Source: an uncultured Lachnospiraceae bacterium (GTDB lineage Bacteria; Bacillota; Clostridia; Lachnospirales; Lachnospiraceae). From it: a DNA stretch of 64,000 nt. The stretch spans positions 38,661 to 102,660 of the forward strand of contig CAJUSJ010000004.1 in the NCBI GenBank assembly GCA_910588865.1. The letters are read 5' to 3'. The first letter of the stretch is position 1. Each line of letters begins with the position of its first letter. The notes beneath the pieces were generated by a model. It was not told the origin of the DNA, did not search any database, and saw nothing but the letters and a program-made list of their open reading frames with translations. This document shows positions 50,926 to 59,694 of the stretch, piece by piece. The position numbers and the translations under genes are program-made.

Positions 50926-52350
50926 TCACACTGCCCCGGCCCGCCTCCAGATGCCTGCTGTCAGCACGGTCATGTCATCTCTGTTTTCCGGGGAAAACGA
51001 CATGGCAAAGTCCAGGATCCTCTCTGCCGCTTCCTGGGGATCCCTTCCGCTCATGTCCTCCAGGTACTCTCTGAGTACCTGCTCCTTGTCTTCCCCCGGC
51101 AGGGCTTCCAAGACCCCGTCGCTGACCATAACCACCCGGTTATCCTCCCACAGCTTTCTGGACAGCAGAGCCGGCTCCGCCTGGCTTAAGACTCCCGCCG
51201 GCGTCTGAGCGGCCTCCAAAAGCTCCACCCCGGACTCATTGACAAGATAGGTGGCCACTGCCCCCATCTTCATGACCTCCAGAACACCTGTGTACAAATC
51301 AATGCAGCACAGGTCGATGGTAGCCGGATGCTGCTCTTCTCCCGCCAGCAGCAGCACCGTGTTCACCAGCTTTAAGGCTCCTCTGGGAGTGTAGCCCGCG
51401 GCCAGAAGCTGTTCCGCCAGCTCAATAACCCTCTGACTTTCCCTGGCCGCCGTCTCCCCGCTGCCCATGCCGTCGGACAAGCTCATGATGGCCTGCCCCG
51501 GTCCGTTCTGGGAAAATGTGTAGCTGTCGCCGGACACGGCTTCCCCGCTCTTGGCCTGCCTGGCCACGCCCCACAGCACCCGGTAGGCTCCTTCCTCCAC
51601 AAAACGTATGGTGGCAAACTGCCGGTTGATCACCGCCTTGCTGTCTCTGGCCGCCATCCAGGGACGTCCGCCCATAGCCTGTCCCAGATACATGGCCGCG
51701 TCCTTTGACATGACGCACCTGCCGTTGTTGGTTCTCACTGTCACGAAGGCTTCCCGCCGGTTGTTGTCATACTCCAGGATCAGAAGCCTTTCAATGGCCA
51801 TGTGGCGGCGTCCGAAGGCTCTTCTCACCTCCGGCTCCTTTTCAGCTGTCACATCCACCGCCTGTTCCATCTGGTGGGCAAACTCCTCCAATATCACCGC
51901 CAGCTCCCGAAACTGGGTGATCACGGTGTCTCTGCTCTCAAGAAAACGGTTCTTCCAGGTCAGGTTCATGGTAGCCCGCCCCAGATTCCGGTTCAGCTCC
52001 CCCACATAATCCTTCTGTCTGCCGCAGGTCTCTTGAAACAATCTGGGCATGTCGTCGAATTCAATGGTCCCCTTCTGCTCAAACGCCCTCAATAGATAAT
52101 ACAGGTAATAGCTTTCTTCCTTCTCGCTGTCTGAGTAAAGATTGCACCTGCCGCAATTGCCGCACACCATGGCAGCCGCCATCTGCATAGCCGCCAGGCC
52201 GTCCTCCCTGCTTAAACTCCGCCCTGCCCCTCTCTCCTGGTCAAGGCTTTTGGCCAGCTCCTCCAGGGAGCCGGCCATATCGCTTAATTTTCTCGCTGTA
52301 TATACATGGATATCAGCCATATCTCTATGGCAGTTTTTCCGGTAAAACAC
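50926..52350 (-). CDS. spoIIE: SpoIIE-type serine phosphatase lacking the membrane domain
   Basis: A 474-aa protein in the position of spoIIE. The N-terminal half (1-210) corresponds to the central SpoIIE region, with a Cys cluster (CGNCGRC). The C-terminal half is a PP2C-type phosphatase (IMSLSDGMGSG near 290, VMVSDGVLEALPG near 415, NRDDMTVL near 455) that would dephosphorylate SpoIIAA to activate sigma-F. GTG at 52350 behind AGGAGGG is the best start; the track of AUG starts is weaker. The ten-helix membrane region of Bacillus SpoIIE is absent, and only a 146-nt gap separates it from divIC. Confidence 0.8.
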   Translation of the reverse strand: MFYRKNCHRDMADIHVYTARKLSDMAGSLEELAKSLDQERGAGRSLSREDGLAAMQMAAAMVCGNCGRCNLYSDSEKEESYYLYYLLRAFEQKGTIEFDDMPRLFQETCGRQKDYVGELNRNLGRATMNLTWKNRFLESRDTVITQFRELAVILEEFAHQMEQAVDVTAEKEPEVRRAFGRRHMAIERLLILEYDNNRREAFVTVRTNNGRCVMSKDAAMYLGQAMGGRPWMAARDSKAVINRQFATIRFVEEGAYRVLWGVARQAKSGEAVSGDSYTFSQNGPGQAIMSLSDGMGSGETAARESQRVIELAEQLLAAGYTPRGALKLVNTVLLLAGEEQHPATIDLCCIDLYTGVLEVMKMGAVATYLVNESGVELLEAAQTPAGVLSQAEPALLSRKLWEDNRVVMVSDGVLEALPGEDKEQVLREYLEDMSGRDPQEAAERILDFAMSFSPENRDDMTVLTAGIWRRAGAV

Positions 52351-52496
52351 AAAAATCCCTCCTGACCTCGCATACAGATCCCCGCCCCTTGGACGGAAAT
52401 CCCCCACATGCATTATACACAGTCAAAAGGGAAATATTTGTCAAATCATCGCTGCTTGTCCGAAAAAGTATTCGACAGGTTCCGACAATCCAGCCC

Positions 52497-52814
52497 CTAC
52501 TGCTCAGGCTTCAGAAGGATCTCATCCGGATTCACCAGGCCCAGCTTCTCCTTGGCCACTTTCTCGATGTACTCCTTGGTCTGCACATAGATCCTCTGTT
52601 CCTCCAGCTGGCGGGCTCTCTCCTTCTCCTCTTCCACCTGTCTGTTTAGATTCTCTTCTCTTATCTGGTACGCCAGATCCTTCTCTCTTAAGGCCGCTCC
52701 CCGAAAGTTCACCACCACCGCCAGACTGATTACCACAAATGTAATCCCCACCAGGGCCATATGGCTGCCCAACCGTTCTTTTCTTTTCCTCACGGATCTT
52801 CTGGTCTTACTCAT
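52497..52814 (-). CDS. divIC: Septum formation initiator DivIC/FtsB
   Basis: A 105-aa bitopic protein: a basic cytoplasmic N-terminus, one membrane helix (about 20-40), a coiled coil (about 40-85) and a short C-terminal domain (YIEKVAKEKLGLVNPDEI). It forms part of the FtsL-DivIB-DivIC divisome complex. Its ATG overlaps the yabQ stop (ATGA). Confidence 0.9.
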   Translation of the reverse strand: MSKTRRSVRKRKERLGSHMALVGITFVVISLAVVVNFRGAALREKDLAYQIREENLNRQVEEEKERARQLEEQRIYVQTKEYIEKVAKEKLGLVNPDEILLKPEQ

Positions 52815-53173
52815 CTTTTCTCCTGTCTTGAACGGTTCTGATGCCTTCTGACTCTCATTTTAATCCATTTTATCTGCTTTTGCAAGTACTTTAGGACTAC
52901 GCGGCTCACAAGGTACTGATAGGCCGCCATACCCAGTATGACCCCGGCCACGCAAAAACCCCTGAGACTGCCGTCATTTTGCTCATAGAGAAGCATAAAT
53001 GTCATAACCGCGCAGTACAATCCGTACAAAAGATCCTCCACATTCACGACCCATGGCCTGTGGGGGCACAAAAGCCGGAACACTCTTATACAGTCGTAAA
53101 CCACCATAAGCCCGGCCCCTGTGCCCACACTCATAAGGAACAGACGGGCCTCGTAGCGAATGACCATACTCAT
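52811..53173 (-). CDS. yabQ: Spore cortex biosynthesis protein YabQ
   Basis: A 120-aa membrane protein with about three to four hydrophobic segments, encoded between yabP and divIC as in other spore formers. YabQ is needed for spore cortex formation in the mother-cell membranes. AAGGAGGG precedes the ATG. The C-terminal tail is strongly basic. Confidence 0.85.
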   Translation of the reverse strand: MSMVIRYEARLFLMSVGTGAGLMVVYDCIRVFRLLCPHRPWVVNVEDLLYGLYCAVMTFMLLYEQNDGSLRGFCVAGVILGMAAYQYLVSRVVLKYLQKQIKWIKMRVRRHQNRSRQEKR

Positions 53174-53184
53174 AAAGGCCCTCC

Positions 53185-53469
53185 TTACCGGAACAGACGG
53201 CTAAACAGGGATTCTCCCGACTTGCGGTAAGCCTCATTGGAGGAATACGCCAAGCTGTCCACGGAGCCGTCTATATCCACCTCCCCCTTTTCCAGAGTCA
53301 GACGGCTCACATGCAGGTCTTTCCCTTTCATGGTCAGGAGTCCCATATCCGTGTCCAGTATTACCTGATTTTCGTCAAAAGAAACTACATCCCTGATCCC
53401 CGTGACGCTCAAGGCGGAGCGGTTGTGCATCATCAGCCTGTGGGGTCTTATGCCTGTCTTCTCTTCCAT
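53185..53469 (-). CDS. yabP: Sporulation protein YabP
   Basis: A 94-aa YabP-family protein (HRLMMHNRSALSVTGIRDVVSFDE near residue 10). It is required for spore coat/cortex development and is made in the mother cell. The ATG at 53469 lies behind GGGAGG; the frame can also be entered at TTG three bases earlier. yabQ follows after 11 bases. Confidence 0.88.
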   Translation of the reverse strand: MEEKTGIRPHRLMMHNRSALSVTGIRDVVSFDENQVILDTDMGLLTMKGKDLHVSRLTLEKGEVDIDGSVDSLAYSSNEAYRKSGESLFSRLFR

Positions 53470-53536
53470 CAAAAAAGACCTCCCAATATACTTATGTCTC
53501 TGATTAAGTATATTAGGGGGTCTGCCGGTTTATTCG

Positions 53537-53776
53537 TCAAATATAACGGTAAAGCTCCTTGGCCTCATCCTTCTTCACGGTCTCCTGGACATCCAGGACT
53601 TCCACTTTCACCGAATTGGTGCCAAACTGAATCTCGATCCTGTCACCGGTCTTCACATTCAGGGACGCCTTGGCCGGCTTGTCATTCACCAAAACCCGTC
53701 CCGCGTCGCAGGCCTCATTGGCGACGGTGCGCCTCTTGATCAGCCGCGACACCTTCAAAAACTTATCTAATCTCAT
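53537..53776 (-). CDS. S4-domain RNA-binding protein (RqcP/Hsp15-like)
   Basis: A 79-aa S4-fold protein: MRLDKFLKVSRLIKRRT...GRV.VN at the N-terminus and a β-rich end. The family includes RqcP (YabO), which binds stalled 50S subunits and helps ribosome-associated quality control. It lies between hup and yabP, the conserved context of yabO. Only three bases separate it from the HU gene. Confidence 0.85.
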   Translation of the reverse strand: MRLDKFLKVSRLIKRRTVANEACDAGRVLVNDKPAKASLNVKTGDRIEIQFGTNSVKVEVLDVQETVKKDEAKELYRYI

Positions 53777-53779
53777 ATG

Positions 53780-54055
53780 TTACGCGTTTACCAGATCCTT
53801 AAGGGCCTTTCCCGGTCTGAACTTGGGTGTCTTGGAAGCCGGGATGATCATAGGCTCCTTGGTCTGTAAATTCCTTCCTTCTCTTTCTTTTCTCTCTGTA
53901 ACCTCAAAGGTGCCGAAACCTACCAGCTGAACCTTCTCTCCTTTTACTAATTCATCAGAAACAACATCTACAAACGCCTTCAGCGCCTTCTCCGCGTCCT
54001 TTTTAGAAATCTCCGCACTTTCAGCTACTGCTGCGATCAACTCCGTCTTGTTCAT
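53780..54055 (-). CDS. hup: DNA-binding protein HU
   Basis: A 91-aa nucleoid protein: MNKTELIAAVAESAEISKKD at the start, GFGTFEVTERKEREGRN in the DNA-binding arm and a PGKALKD end. The start at 54055 follows TAGGAGG. It bends DNA and compacts the chromosome. It is the first gene of the hup - S4 - yabP - yabQ - divIC string. Confidence 0.95.
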   Translation of the reverse strand: MNKTELIAAVAESAEISKKDAEKALKAFVDVVSDELVKGEKVQLVGFGTFEVTERKEREGRNLQTKEPMIIPASKTPKFRPGKALKDLVNA

Positions 54056-54158
54056 TGAAATATTCCTCCTAAATCGACCATGGCAGTTCTTCCTGCCTCC
54101 TATAAACAACTGCTCAAACTTATAGCATTTTTTAATATAGCTTTTTTGCCATGGTTTG

Positions 54159-54554
54159 TCAAGGTCTTTCCGCTTTTTCCCGCGCTTTTATAGCATTCCA
54201 CAGAGCAAGCCCTTCCTCCGGGGAATTCACCTTCACTCCGCCGAAAACATGAGGATGGCGGCGTATCAATTTGCGGCACAATCCGTCGATCACATCGTCA
54301 ATTGTAAAGACTCCCTGTTCTCTGGCGATCTGGCTGTTAAGCATTACCTGCAAAAGCACATCCCCCAGCTCCTCACACAGGTTCTCCATGTCCTGGTTGT
54401 CCACCGCGTCAAAGACCTCCTGGGCCTCATCGGCAAGACATTTCTTCAGGCTCTCATAGGTCTGTTCCCGGTCCCATGGACACCCCTCGTCGGACCGGAG
54501 CTTGGCTATGATATGGGTGAGATCATTAAATGAATACTTTTTTTCGCTGTTCAT
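54159..54554 (-). CDS. MazG family nucleotide pyrophosphohydrolase, single domain
   Basis: A 131-aa protein with one MazG domain (CPWDREQTYESLKKCLADEA near residue 25, CEELGDVLLQVMLN near 60, RRHPHVFGG near 95), containing the metal-binding Glu/Asp set. It removes pyrophosphate from NTPs, perhaps non-canonical ones. Longer relatives carry an extra N-terminal methylase or a second MazG domain; this is the short form. Confidence 0.88.
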   Translation of the reverse strand: MNSEKKYSFNDLTHIIAKLRSDEGCPWDREQTYESLKKCLADEAQEVFDAVDNQDMENLCEELGDVLLQVMLNSQIAREQGVFTIDDVIDGLCRKLIRRHPHVFGGVKVNSPEEGLALWNAIKAREKAERP

Positions 54555-54596
54555 AGTGTTCCTCCAATTTCTGTTTATAACACCTCATGCCGCCGT

Positions 54597-54607
54597 GTTA
54601 CTGTTCA
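54597..54607 (+). repeat. GTTACTGTTCA repeat terminus
   Basis: The exact 11-mer lies nine bases past the stop of the GNAT-cytidine deaminase gene. The rest of the 134-nt element is not recognisable here. Confidence 0.7.
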
Positions 54608-54615
54608 AGTCCCCC

Positions 54616-55569
54616 CTAGATCCACCACTCCGGCGTCAGTTCCCCAAGGGTGACCACCCGTTTTTTCTCATAATCCATAAGTATCTCAATACCTTTATAG
54701 TCCTTTGGCATCAGCTGAACCATCAGTTCCCGGCACGCTCCGCAGGGCGCTCCCACATGTCCATCGGACATGACCGCGACCACCTTCACAATCTCATGCT
54801 CCCCGTTTGTCAGCATATTGAAAATAGCGTTCCTCTCAGCGCATATCCCCAGTGTGGAACAAGTATCCACACACACTCCGGCATAAATATTCCCCGCCCG
54901 GGTCAGGATAGCCGCCGCCACGCCGCCTGCCTCCACATAATCCGAGATCTTTCTTCCCCTCTGAACCCGGATAGCTGTTTCATAAAGCTTATCCCATATT
55001 TCGTCGGATCCGGTCTCCTTTTTGTACTGGCTTTTTAAAATAGAATACCACACCTCATCACATATGCCCTGGTTGTTGACGCCGCCTTCTCTTTTGATCC
55101 CCTCATAGCGCATACCACATTTTCTCATGACTTTACCGGAATTCGGATTTCTGGGATCGTGGTAAGCACTGACACGGTTCGCGTTAACCTCATCAAAAAA
55201 GAATGCTGTCACCGCCTTCAGCGCCTCTGCCGTGATCCCCTGTCCCCACCAGTCCCGCCCGATGCAGTAGCCTATGGTCGCTGACCTGGTTCTGTCGTCT
55301 GTTTCCACGGCGCTGATGCTGCCTATGGGCTCATGGATCTCCTTTAATTCCACAGCCCACTGATAGCTCTTAGGGTTCTGGTTATCTTTTATCCAGCTTT
55401 CCACCACCTGCTTTGACACCTGAAGGTTTTCATGAGCAGGCCAGGTCAAAAATTTCGTCACCTCTGGGTCCGCTGCCCAGTTACGGAACATAAACTCCCC
55501 GTCAGCTTCACAAAATGGCCTGAGTATCAGACGCTCTGTCTCTATGATCTTTGTACCTTTGTGATCCAT
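54616..55569 (-). CDS. GNAT acetyltransferase - cytidine deaminase fusion
   Basis: A 317-aa protein of two enzymes. Residues 1-178 are a RimJ/RimL-type GNAT domain (ETERLILRPF near 10, IGYCIGRDWWGQGITAEAL near 97 with the acetyl-CoA loop, NSGKVMRKCGM near 146). Residues about 185-315 are a cytidine deaminase-type domain with zinc ligands in CAERNAIFNML (near 245) and PCGACREL (near 276). GGAGGAAAGG precedes the ATG. The deaminase part resembles CDA/blasticidin-S deaminase. A two-step modification of one nucleoside or nucleoside antibiotic is an attractive idea, but inference only. Confidence 0.85.
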   Translation of the reverse strand: MDHKGTKIIETERLILRPFCEADGEFMFRNWAADPEVTKFLTWPAHENLQVSKQVVESWIKDNQNPKSYQWAVELKEIHEPIGSISAVETDDRTRSATIGYCIGRDWWGQGITAEALKAVTAFFFDEVNANRVSAYHDPRNPNSGKVMRKCGMRYEGIKREGGVNNQGICDEVWYSILKSQYKKETGSDEIWDKLYETAIRVQRGRKISDYVEAGGVAAAILTRAGNIYAGVCVDTCSTLGICAERNAIFNMLTNGEHEIVKVVAVMSDGHVGAPCGACRELMVQLMPKDYKGIEILMDYEKKRVVTLGELTPEWWI

Positions 55570-55669
55570 ATCCTTTCCTCCTGTAGGTCTTTACACGCAA
55601 AAGGCAGACATACCCCTCTTTCAGAGCATGTCCGCCTTTCCTCTGTTCCCTTGTCACATTCAGCTGGAT

Positions 55670-57250
55670 TTAGATATTCAGCAAATCACTGAAAACCTTC
55701 AGCGCGCCGTCTGTCTCATGAGCCAGCACCTTCTTGGCCAGCACCTTTCCAAGCTGCACGCCTTCCTGGTCAAAGCTGTTTACATTCCACACAAATCCCT
55801 GGAACATCACTTTATTCTCAAAGTGTGACAAAAGGGCTCCCAAGGTCCTTGGATTCAGCTGATCGCCGATGATAATGCTGGAAGGACGTCCGCCCTCAAA
55901 ATTCTTATTCCGGTTCTCATCAGACTTTCCGCAGGCAAAGGCCACGATCTGGGCGGCAACATTGGCGCACAGCTTCTGCTGGCTGGTGCTGTCCTGGATC
56001 ACCACATCCGTTCCGATCTGGCTGTTCTTAAACCCGATGAACTGGAGAGGCACGACGGAAGTTCCCTGGTGGAGCAGCTGGTAGAAAGAGTGCTGTCCGT
56101 TGGTTCCCGGTTCACCGAAGATCACCGGACCTGTCTGATAATTCACCGGCTCACCGAAACGGTTCACGCTCTTGCCGTTGGATTCCATATCCAGCTGCTG
56201 CAAATGAGCCGGGAAACGGTTTAATGCCTGAGAATAGGGCAAAACCGCCGTGCACAGATATCCCAGCACATTGCGCTCATAGACGCCGATCAGCGCGTCC
56301 AGCATGGCAGGATTCTTGGACAGCTCTTTATTCTTAGACAGCTTATCCTCCTCAGCGGCACCCTCCAAAAACGCCTCAAACACTTCCGGTCCAAAGGCCA
56401 GGGACAGAACCGCTCCCCCAACCGCGGAGCTGGAAGAATACCTTCCTCCGATATAATCATCCATAAAGAAAGCAGCCAGATAATCATCGCTCTTGGCCAG
56501 AGGGGATGTCTCACTGGTAACTGTCACCATATGCTTGGACGGATCCAGTCCGGCATTCTTTAAAGCGTCTTTTACAAAGGACTCATTGGTCAGGGTCTCC
56601 AGAGTGGTTCCTGACTTGGAAACAAGAACAAAAAGGGAATGGGCCACATCAATGGAGTTCAGAACAGCCGCCGCGTCATCCGGGTCCACGTTGCTGATAA
56701 ATCTTGCTTCCATCTTAAGGGTATCATGCTTCTTCGCCCAGTTCTCAAGAGCCAGATAAATGGCCCGGGGACCCAGGTCGCTTCCGCCGATACCGATCTG
56801 GACTACAGTGGTAAATTTCTCCCCTGCCCCGTTGGTGATCTCACCGGCATGTACCTTTTTGGCGAACTCCGCCACCTTCTGCTGGACTCCCACATAGAAG
56901 TCCCGTTTATTAACGCCGTCTGTCACAACAGCATCCCCTAACTGCCCTCTGGTCATGTGGTGAAGCACCATGCGCTTCTCCCCTGTATTGATGACTTCCC
57001 CGTTGTAAAGAGCCTCAAATTTTTCCGTCAGCTGGGCTTCGTCGGCCAGTTTCGCAAGACCCTCCAAGACCGCGTCATCCACCTGCTTCGCGGCATAGTT
57101 GTAGACCATGCCTTCCGCCATGGGAACACTGTACTTTTTAACTCTCTCCCCGCCGTTCTCACCACTCATCACTTGGGCCAGATCCACCTTCTCCGCCTTC
57201 AAAAGCTCCTGGAATGAAGAAAGAGTATCCATATTGTTCCAGTTGACCAT
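55670..57250 (-). CDS. pgi: Glucose-6-phosphate isomerase
   Basis: A 526-aa glycolytic enzyme interconverting glucose-6-phosphate and fructose-6-phosphate. Visible features: VQIGIGGSDLGPRAIY near 140, VSKSGTTLETLTNE near 210, GGRYSSSSAVGG near 270 and the catalytic Glu/His in the C-terminal half (GEPGTNGQHSFYQLLHQGT). The start at 57250 is behind AAGGAGG. A monocistronic unit. Confidence 0.95.
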   Translation of the reverse strand: MVNWNNMDTLSSFQELLKAEKVDLAQVMSGENGGERVKKYSVPMAEGMVYNYAAKQVDDAVLEGLAKLADEAQLTEKFEALYNGEVINTGEKRMVLHHMTRGQLGDAVVTDGVNKRDFYVGVQQKVAEFAKKVHAGEITNGAGEKFTTVVQIGIGGSDLGPRAIYLALENWAKKHDTLKMEARFISNVDPDDAAAVLNSIDVAHSLFVLVSKSGTTLETLTNESFVKDALKNAGLDPSKHMVTVTSETSPLAKSDDYLAAFFMDDYIGGRYSSSSAVGGAVLSLAFGPEVFEAFLEGAAEEDKLSKNKELSKNPAMLDALIGVYERNVLGYLCTAVLPYSQALNRFPAHLQQLDMESNGKSVNRFGEPVNYQTGPVIFGEPGTNGQHSFYQLLHQGTSVVPLQFIGFKNSQIGTDVVIQDSTSQQKLCANVAAQIVAFACGKSDENRNKNFEGGRPSSIIIGDQLNPRTLGALLSHFENKVMFQGFVWNVNSFDQEGVQLGKVLAKKVLAHETDGALKVFSDLLNI

Positions 57251-57397
57251 AATCGTGTCCTCCTTGGATTTAAAAATATTCAGGCGTTTCATAAACGCTC
57301 TGGCAAAACATGCCAGTCCCTGGAAATAATTATACTATTATTCGGGCTTTAATTCAAGCTAATTCACAGTTGTCGTCAGACAGATTGTTGTCCTGGG

Positions 57398-57531
57398 GTT
57401 ACTGTTCAGGTAGGTCTGCGCGCTTGCCGCGCTGACCGTGTGATAAACTGGGCCAGAGAGCAAAAATCCCATCGCCGCAGGCGATTTTCATGGATTTTTG
57501 CCAGTTGCTGTGAACCTATGTGAGCAGTAAC
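57398..57531. repeat. Full 134-nt GTTACTGTTCA dispersed repeat, copy B
   Basis: Starts GTTACTGTTCA, ends TGTGAGCAGTAAC, with an internal stem AAAAATCC/GGATTTTT around CGCC/GGCG. Length and sequence match 34944-35077 with few changes. It lies in the gap between pgi and the PtuB gene; another terminus follows at 57541-57551. Confidence 0.85.
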
Positions 57532-57540
57532 TGTCCTGGG

Positions 57541-57565
57541 GTTACTGTTCACTCCATGACTGATC
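57541..57565 (+). repeat. GTTACTGTTCA repeat fragment
   Basis: The exact reverse complement of 22434-22458 (25 nt). It follows copy B after nine bases and ends near the stop of the PtuB gene, so two element ends are stacked here. Confidence 0.8.
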
Positions 57566-57576
57566 AGCCATGGGTC

Positions 57577-58296
57577 CTATGACAATGCCTTTACCATGGT
57601 TTGCAAATACCACATTAAAATTCCCACATAAGGTGTTTTGGGATTCCCTTCCTCCAGGAACGCGTTCAACATTTCTGAGCAATAAGTATGTAAAAATTTT
57701 ATATCCACCTTTCCGATCTCATTGATCAACTCGTCTAAAGCGGCTTTCCTTTCAGCTATTAAAGGCGCGGATGCACAGTTTAAATTTAATGTATTCACTA
57801 AATCAAACCGTACATCCGGATCTGACGCATCAATCCTGCCATCTAATGTATAGAAAATTGTTTGCAATGTTTCCTTCTTACATGGATTGATCTTCCGAAA
57901 CTCTGTATTTTCCCGATGCTTATCACAAGTCAAATCATCTGTGGTTCTGACTCTGCGCATGCCTTTCATACGCTTTTTCACATTTCCATGGCAGACCGCA
58001 AACAAATTATTATAATCTAAAGCCTGTCCTACATCACGCCCATCTTTCGGTTCAACGGGTATAAAATGTTCTATTGTTGTTCCCGCTATGCCTGGATCCT
58101 TATCTTCTCTCGGAATTCTGCTCATGCAATATACACAAAGCTGTCCCTGATCATGCCGCAGGCTTTCAATAATCAGGGCTTTCAAAGGATTCCGCAGCTC
58201 CGCGAACATATCTTTGGGCGAAAGACCGCTTAACATAGGATCCTCTCTCAACTCTTTCAATCCAGCCGGTTCGATCCCCTTTTTTACCTCGATCAT
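57577..58296 (-). CDS. ptuB: HNH endonuclease, PtuB-like (Septu defence)
   Basis: A 239-aa HNH nuclease. The zinc/catalytic parts are visible: CVYCMSRIPR near residue 54, TTIEHFIPV near 73 (catalytic His) and YNNLFAVCHGN near 94. This order is characteristic of the retron/Septu-associated HNH family. It overlaps the ATPase gene upstream by four bases (ATGA), so the two are made together. In Septu, PtuB is the effector nuclease controlled by the PtuA ATPase upon phage infection. No reverse transcriptase is present, so this is not a retron. Confidence 0.85.
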   Translation of the reverse strand: MIEVKKGIEPAGLKELREDPMLSGLSPKDMFAELRNPLKALIIESLRHDQGQLCVYCMSRIPREDKDPGIAGTTIEHFIPVEPKDGRDVGQALDYNNLFAVCHGNVKKRMKGMRRVRTTDDLTCDKHRENTEFRKINPCKKETLQTIFYTLDGRIDASDPDVRFDLVNTLNLNCASAPLIAERKAALDELINEIGKVDIKFLHTYCSEMLNAFLEEGNPKTPYVGILMWYLQTMVKALS

Positions 58297-59603
58297 TTCT
58301 GCCCTCCCCGGATTCTTTCCAACTTTAACTTTACTCGGTCGGCAGCCACTTCCTTATCATGGTAGTCTCTCTGCCCGTCGATCTCATCCAGAATCTTTTC
58401 CGCTCTGTCGTACTGCCCATCATTCAACAACGAATAGAACCGAGTGAAAAGTTCCGCGATAGCGGGATTGCGGTCTGATACGCCCATAATATCTTTCAGT
58501 ATAGAATTTACATCATTTCCATATATCTCCGCAGCCGTATCTTCTATCTCATAATTCTTTAATATCACAAGATTCTCACTCTTCGCGCTGCTGACAACCG
58601 CTGGCGCATGGGTTGTGACAACAAACTGAACTCTGGGAAAAATCTCCCGCAAATCTCCAAGAACGCGGTGCTGCCATGCGGGATGCAGATGCAGATCTAC
58701 CTCATCAATCAAGATTACCCCATCTGTTTTATTAATTACATCAATTCCCAGCTGTGGATTTAATATAGACATTCGATAGGCTATATCGGCAATAAGACTA
58801 ATGGTACTTTTATATCCATCGCTCAACTGTGACAACGGAATGCTCATCTGAAGTCCATCTCCGTCAATATAGCGGCATTCAATCTCATTAGTATCCAGAT
58901 TATAATCAAAATCCACTCTCTGATGTCCTGTAATACGTTCATAACACTTCTGCATCGCTCCATAGACAACCGACAGTTCCGTCAGCTCCCTCAGTCCGTC
59001 TGAACATTTTTGCATTCTCTGAATCGTTTTCTTTTTAAACCAGTTCATCATCAGTTTAACGTTGGCCGTTCCATCCAGACTGTCAATATAACCATTTGTT
59101 TTCGTATTATCTTTAAAAGTGTCTGTCTTCTTTTCTCTATGATAGTCCCACAAACGTCCGGTACCATAATACGCAATCATCGGAAGCACTAAGGATACAT
59201 CCCCATCACGCAGACGTTTTTGGTAGCGTTTTGCTATATCGATCATAGCTTTTGCGTCTTTTACGGTCGTACTTCCGTTTTCTCCATTTAGAGACCGCTT
59301 CCATGTAATCCCTTGTCCATCTATATCACCCATGGCAGTTATTTCTACCGGATACTGCGGCTGAACATCTTCAGAATCCCCCATCCAATATGTTTTTAAC
59401 CTGGCATCCTTTTTATTAATGCTTATACCGGCTCGTCCATCCAATCCCGTAAACATGGTTCCCAAAGAGACAGCCATGCCTTCAAGGATAGAAGTTTTCC
59501 CAGAACCGTTATCTCCGACGATTACCGTCAGCTTCTCATGAAAATCCACCTGGATATTTTCAAAGCATCTGTAATTTTTCAACGTTATACTTTTAATTAC
59601 CAT
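58293..59603 (-). CDS. ptuA: AAA/ABC-type ATPase, PtuA-like (Septu defence)
   Basis: A 436-aa ATPase of the OLD/RecF-like class. Walker A GDNGSGKTS is near residue 30, an ABC-like signature LSQLSDGYKS near 255, Walker B DGVILIDEVDLHLHPAW near 290 and VVTTHAPAVV near 325. It starts at 59603 behind GGAGAGG; the frame extends upstream without signals. It is coupled with the HNH gene. In known Septu systems PtuA forms a hexamer that binds and restrains PtuB. The partner order and overlap support the assignment. No other subunit is seen. Confidence 0.85.
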   Translation of the reverse strand: MVIKSITLKNYRCFENIQVDFHEKLTVIVGDNGSGKTSILEGMAVSLGTMFTGLDGRAGISINKKDARLKTYWMGDSEDVQPQYPVEITAMGDIDGQGITWKRSLNGENGSTTVKDAKAMIDIAKRYQKRLRDGDVSLVLPMIAYYGTGRLWDYHREKKTDTFKDNTKTNGYIDSLDGTANVKLMMNWFKKKTIQRMQKCSDGLRELTELSVVYGAMQKCYERITGHQRVDFDYNLDTNEIECRYIDGDGLQMSIPLSQLSDGYKSTISLIADIAYRMSILNPQLGIDVINKTDGVILIDEVDLHLHPAWQHRVLGDLREIFPRVQFVVTTHAPAVVSSAKSENLVILKNYEIEDTAAEIYGNDVNSILKDIMGVSDRNPAIAELFTRFYSLLNDGQYDRAEKILDEIDGQRDYHDKEVAADRVKLKLERIRGGQK

Positions 59604-59694
59604 TTTATTCCTCTCCACGGCACTGCTTCTATCCTTATTATTGTCCAAACCAAAACTCCACATGCTTCACATTATTTTCGTTTAATACAGCCAT

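Noticed and set aside
34944..57565. CRISPR array from the GTTACTGTTCA repeats
   Set aside because: The copies are kilobases apart, in intergenic spaces, without regular spacers or cas genes.
57577..59603. Retron defence system (HNH and ATPase partners)
   Set aside because: No reverse transcriptase or msr/msd-like repeat is found nearby, so a two-gene Septu system fits better.
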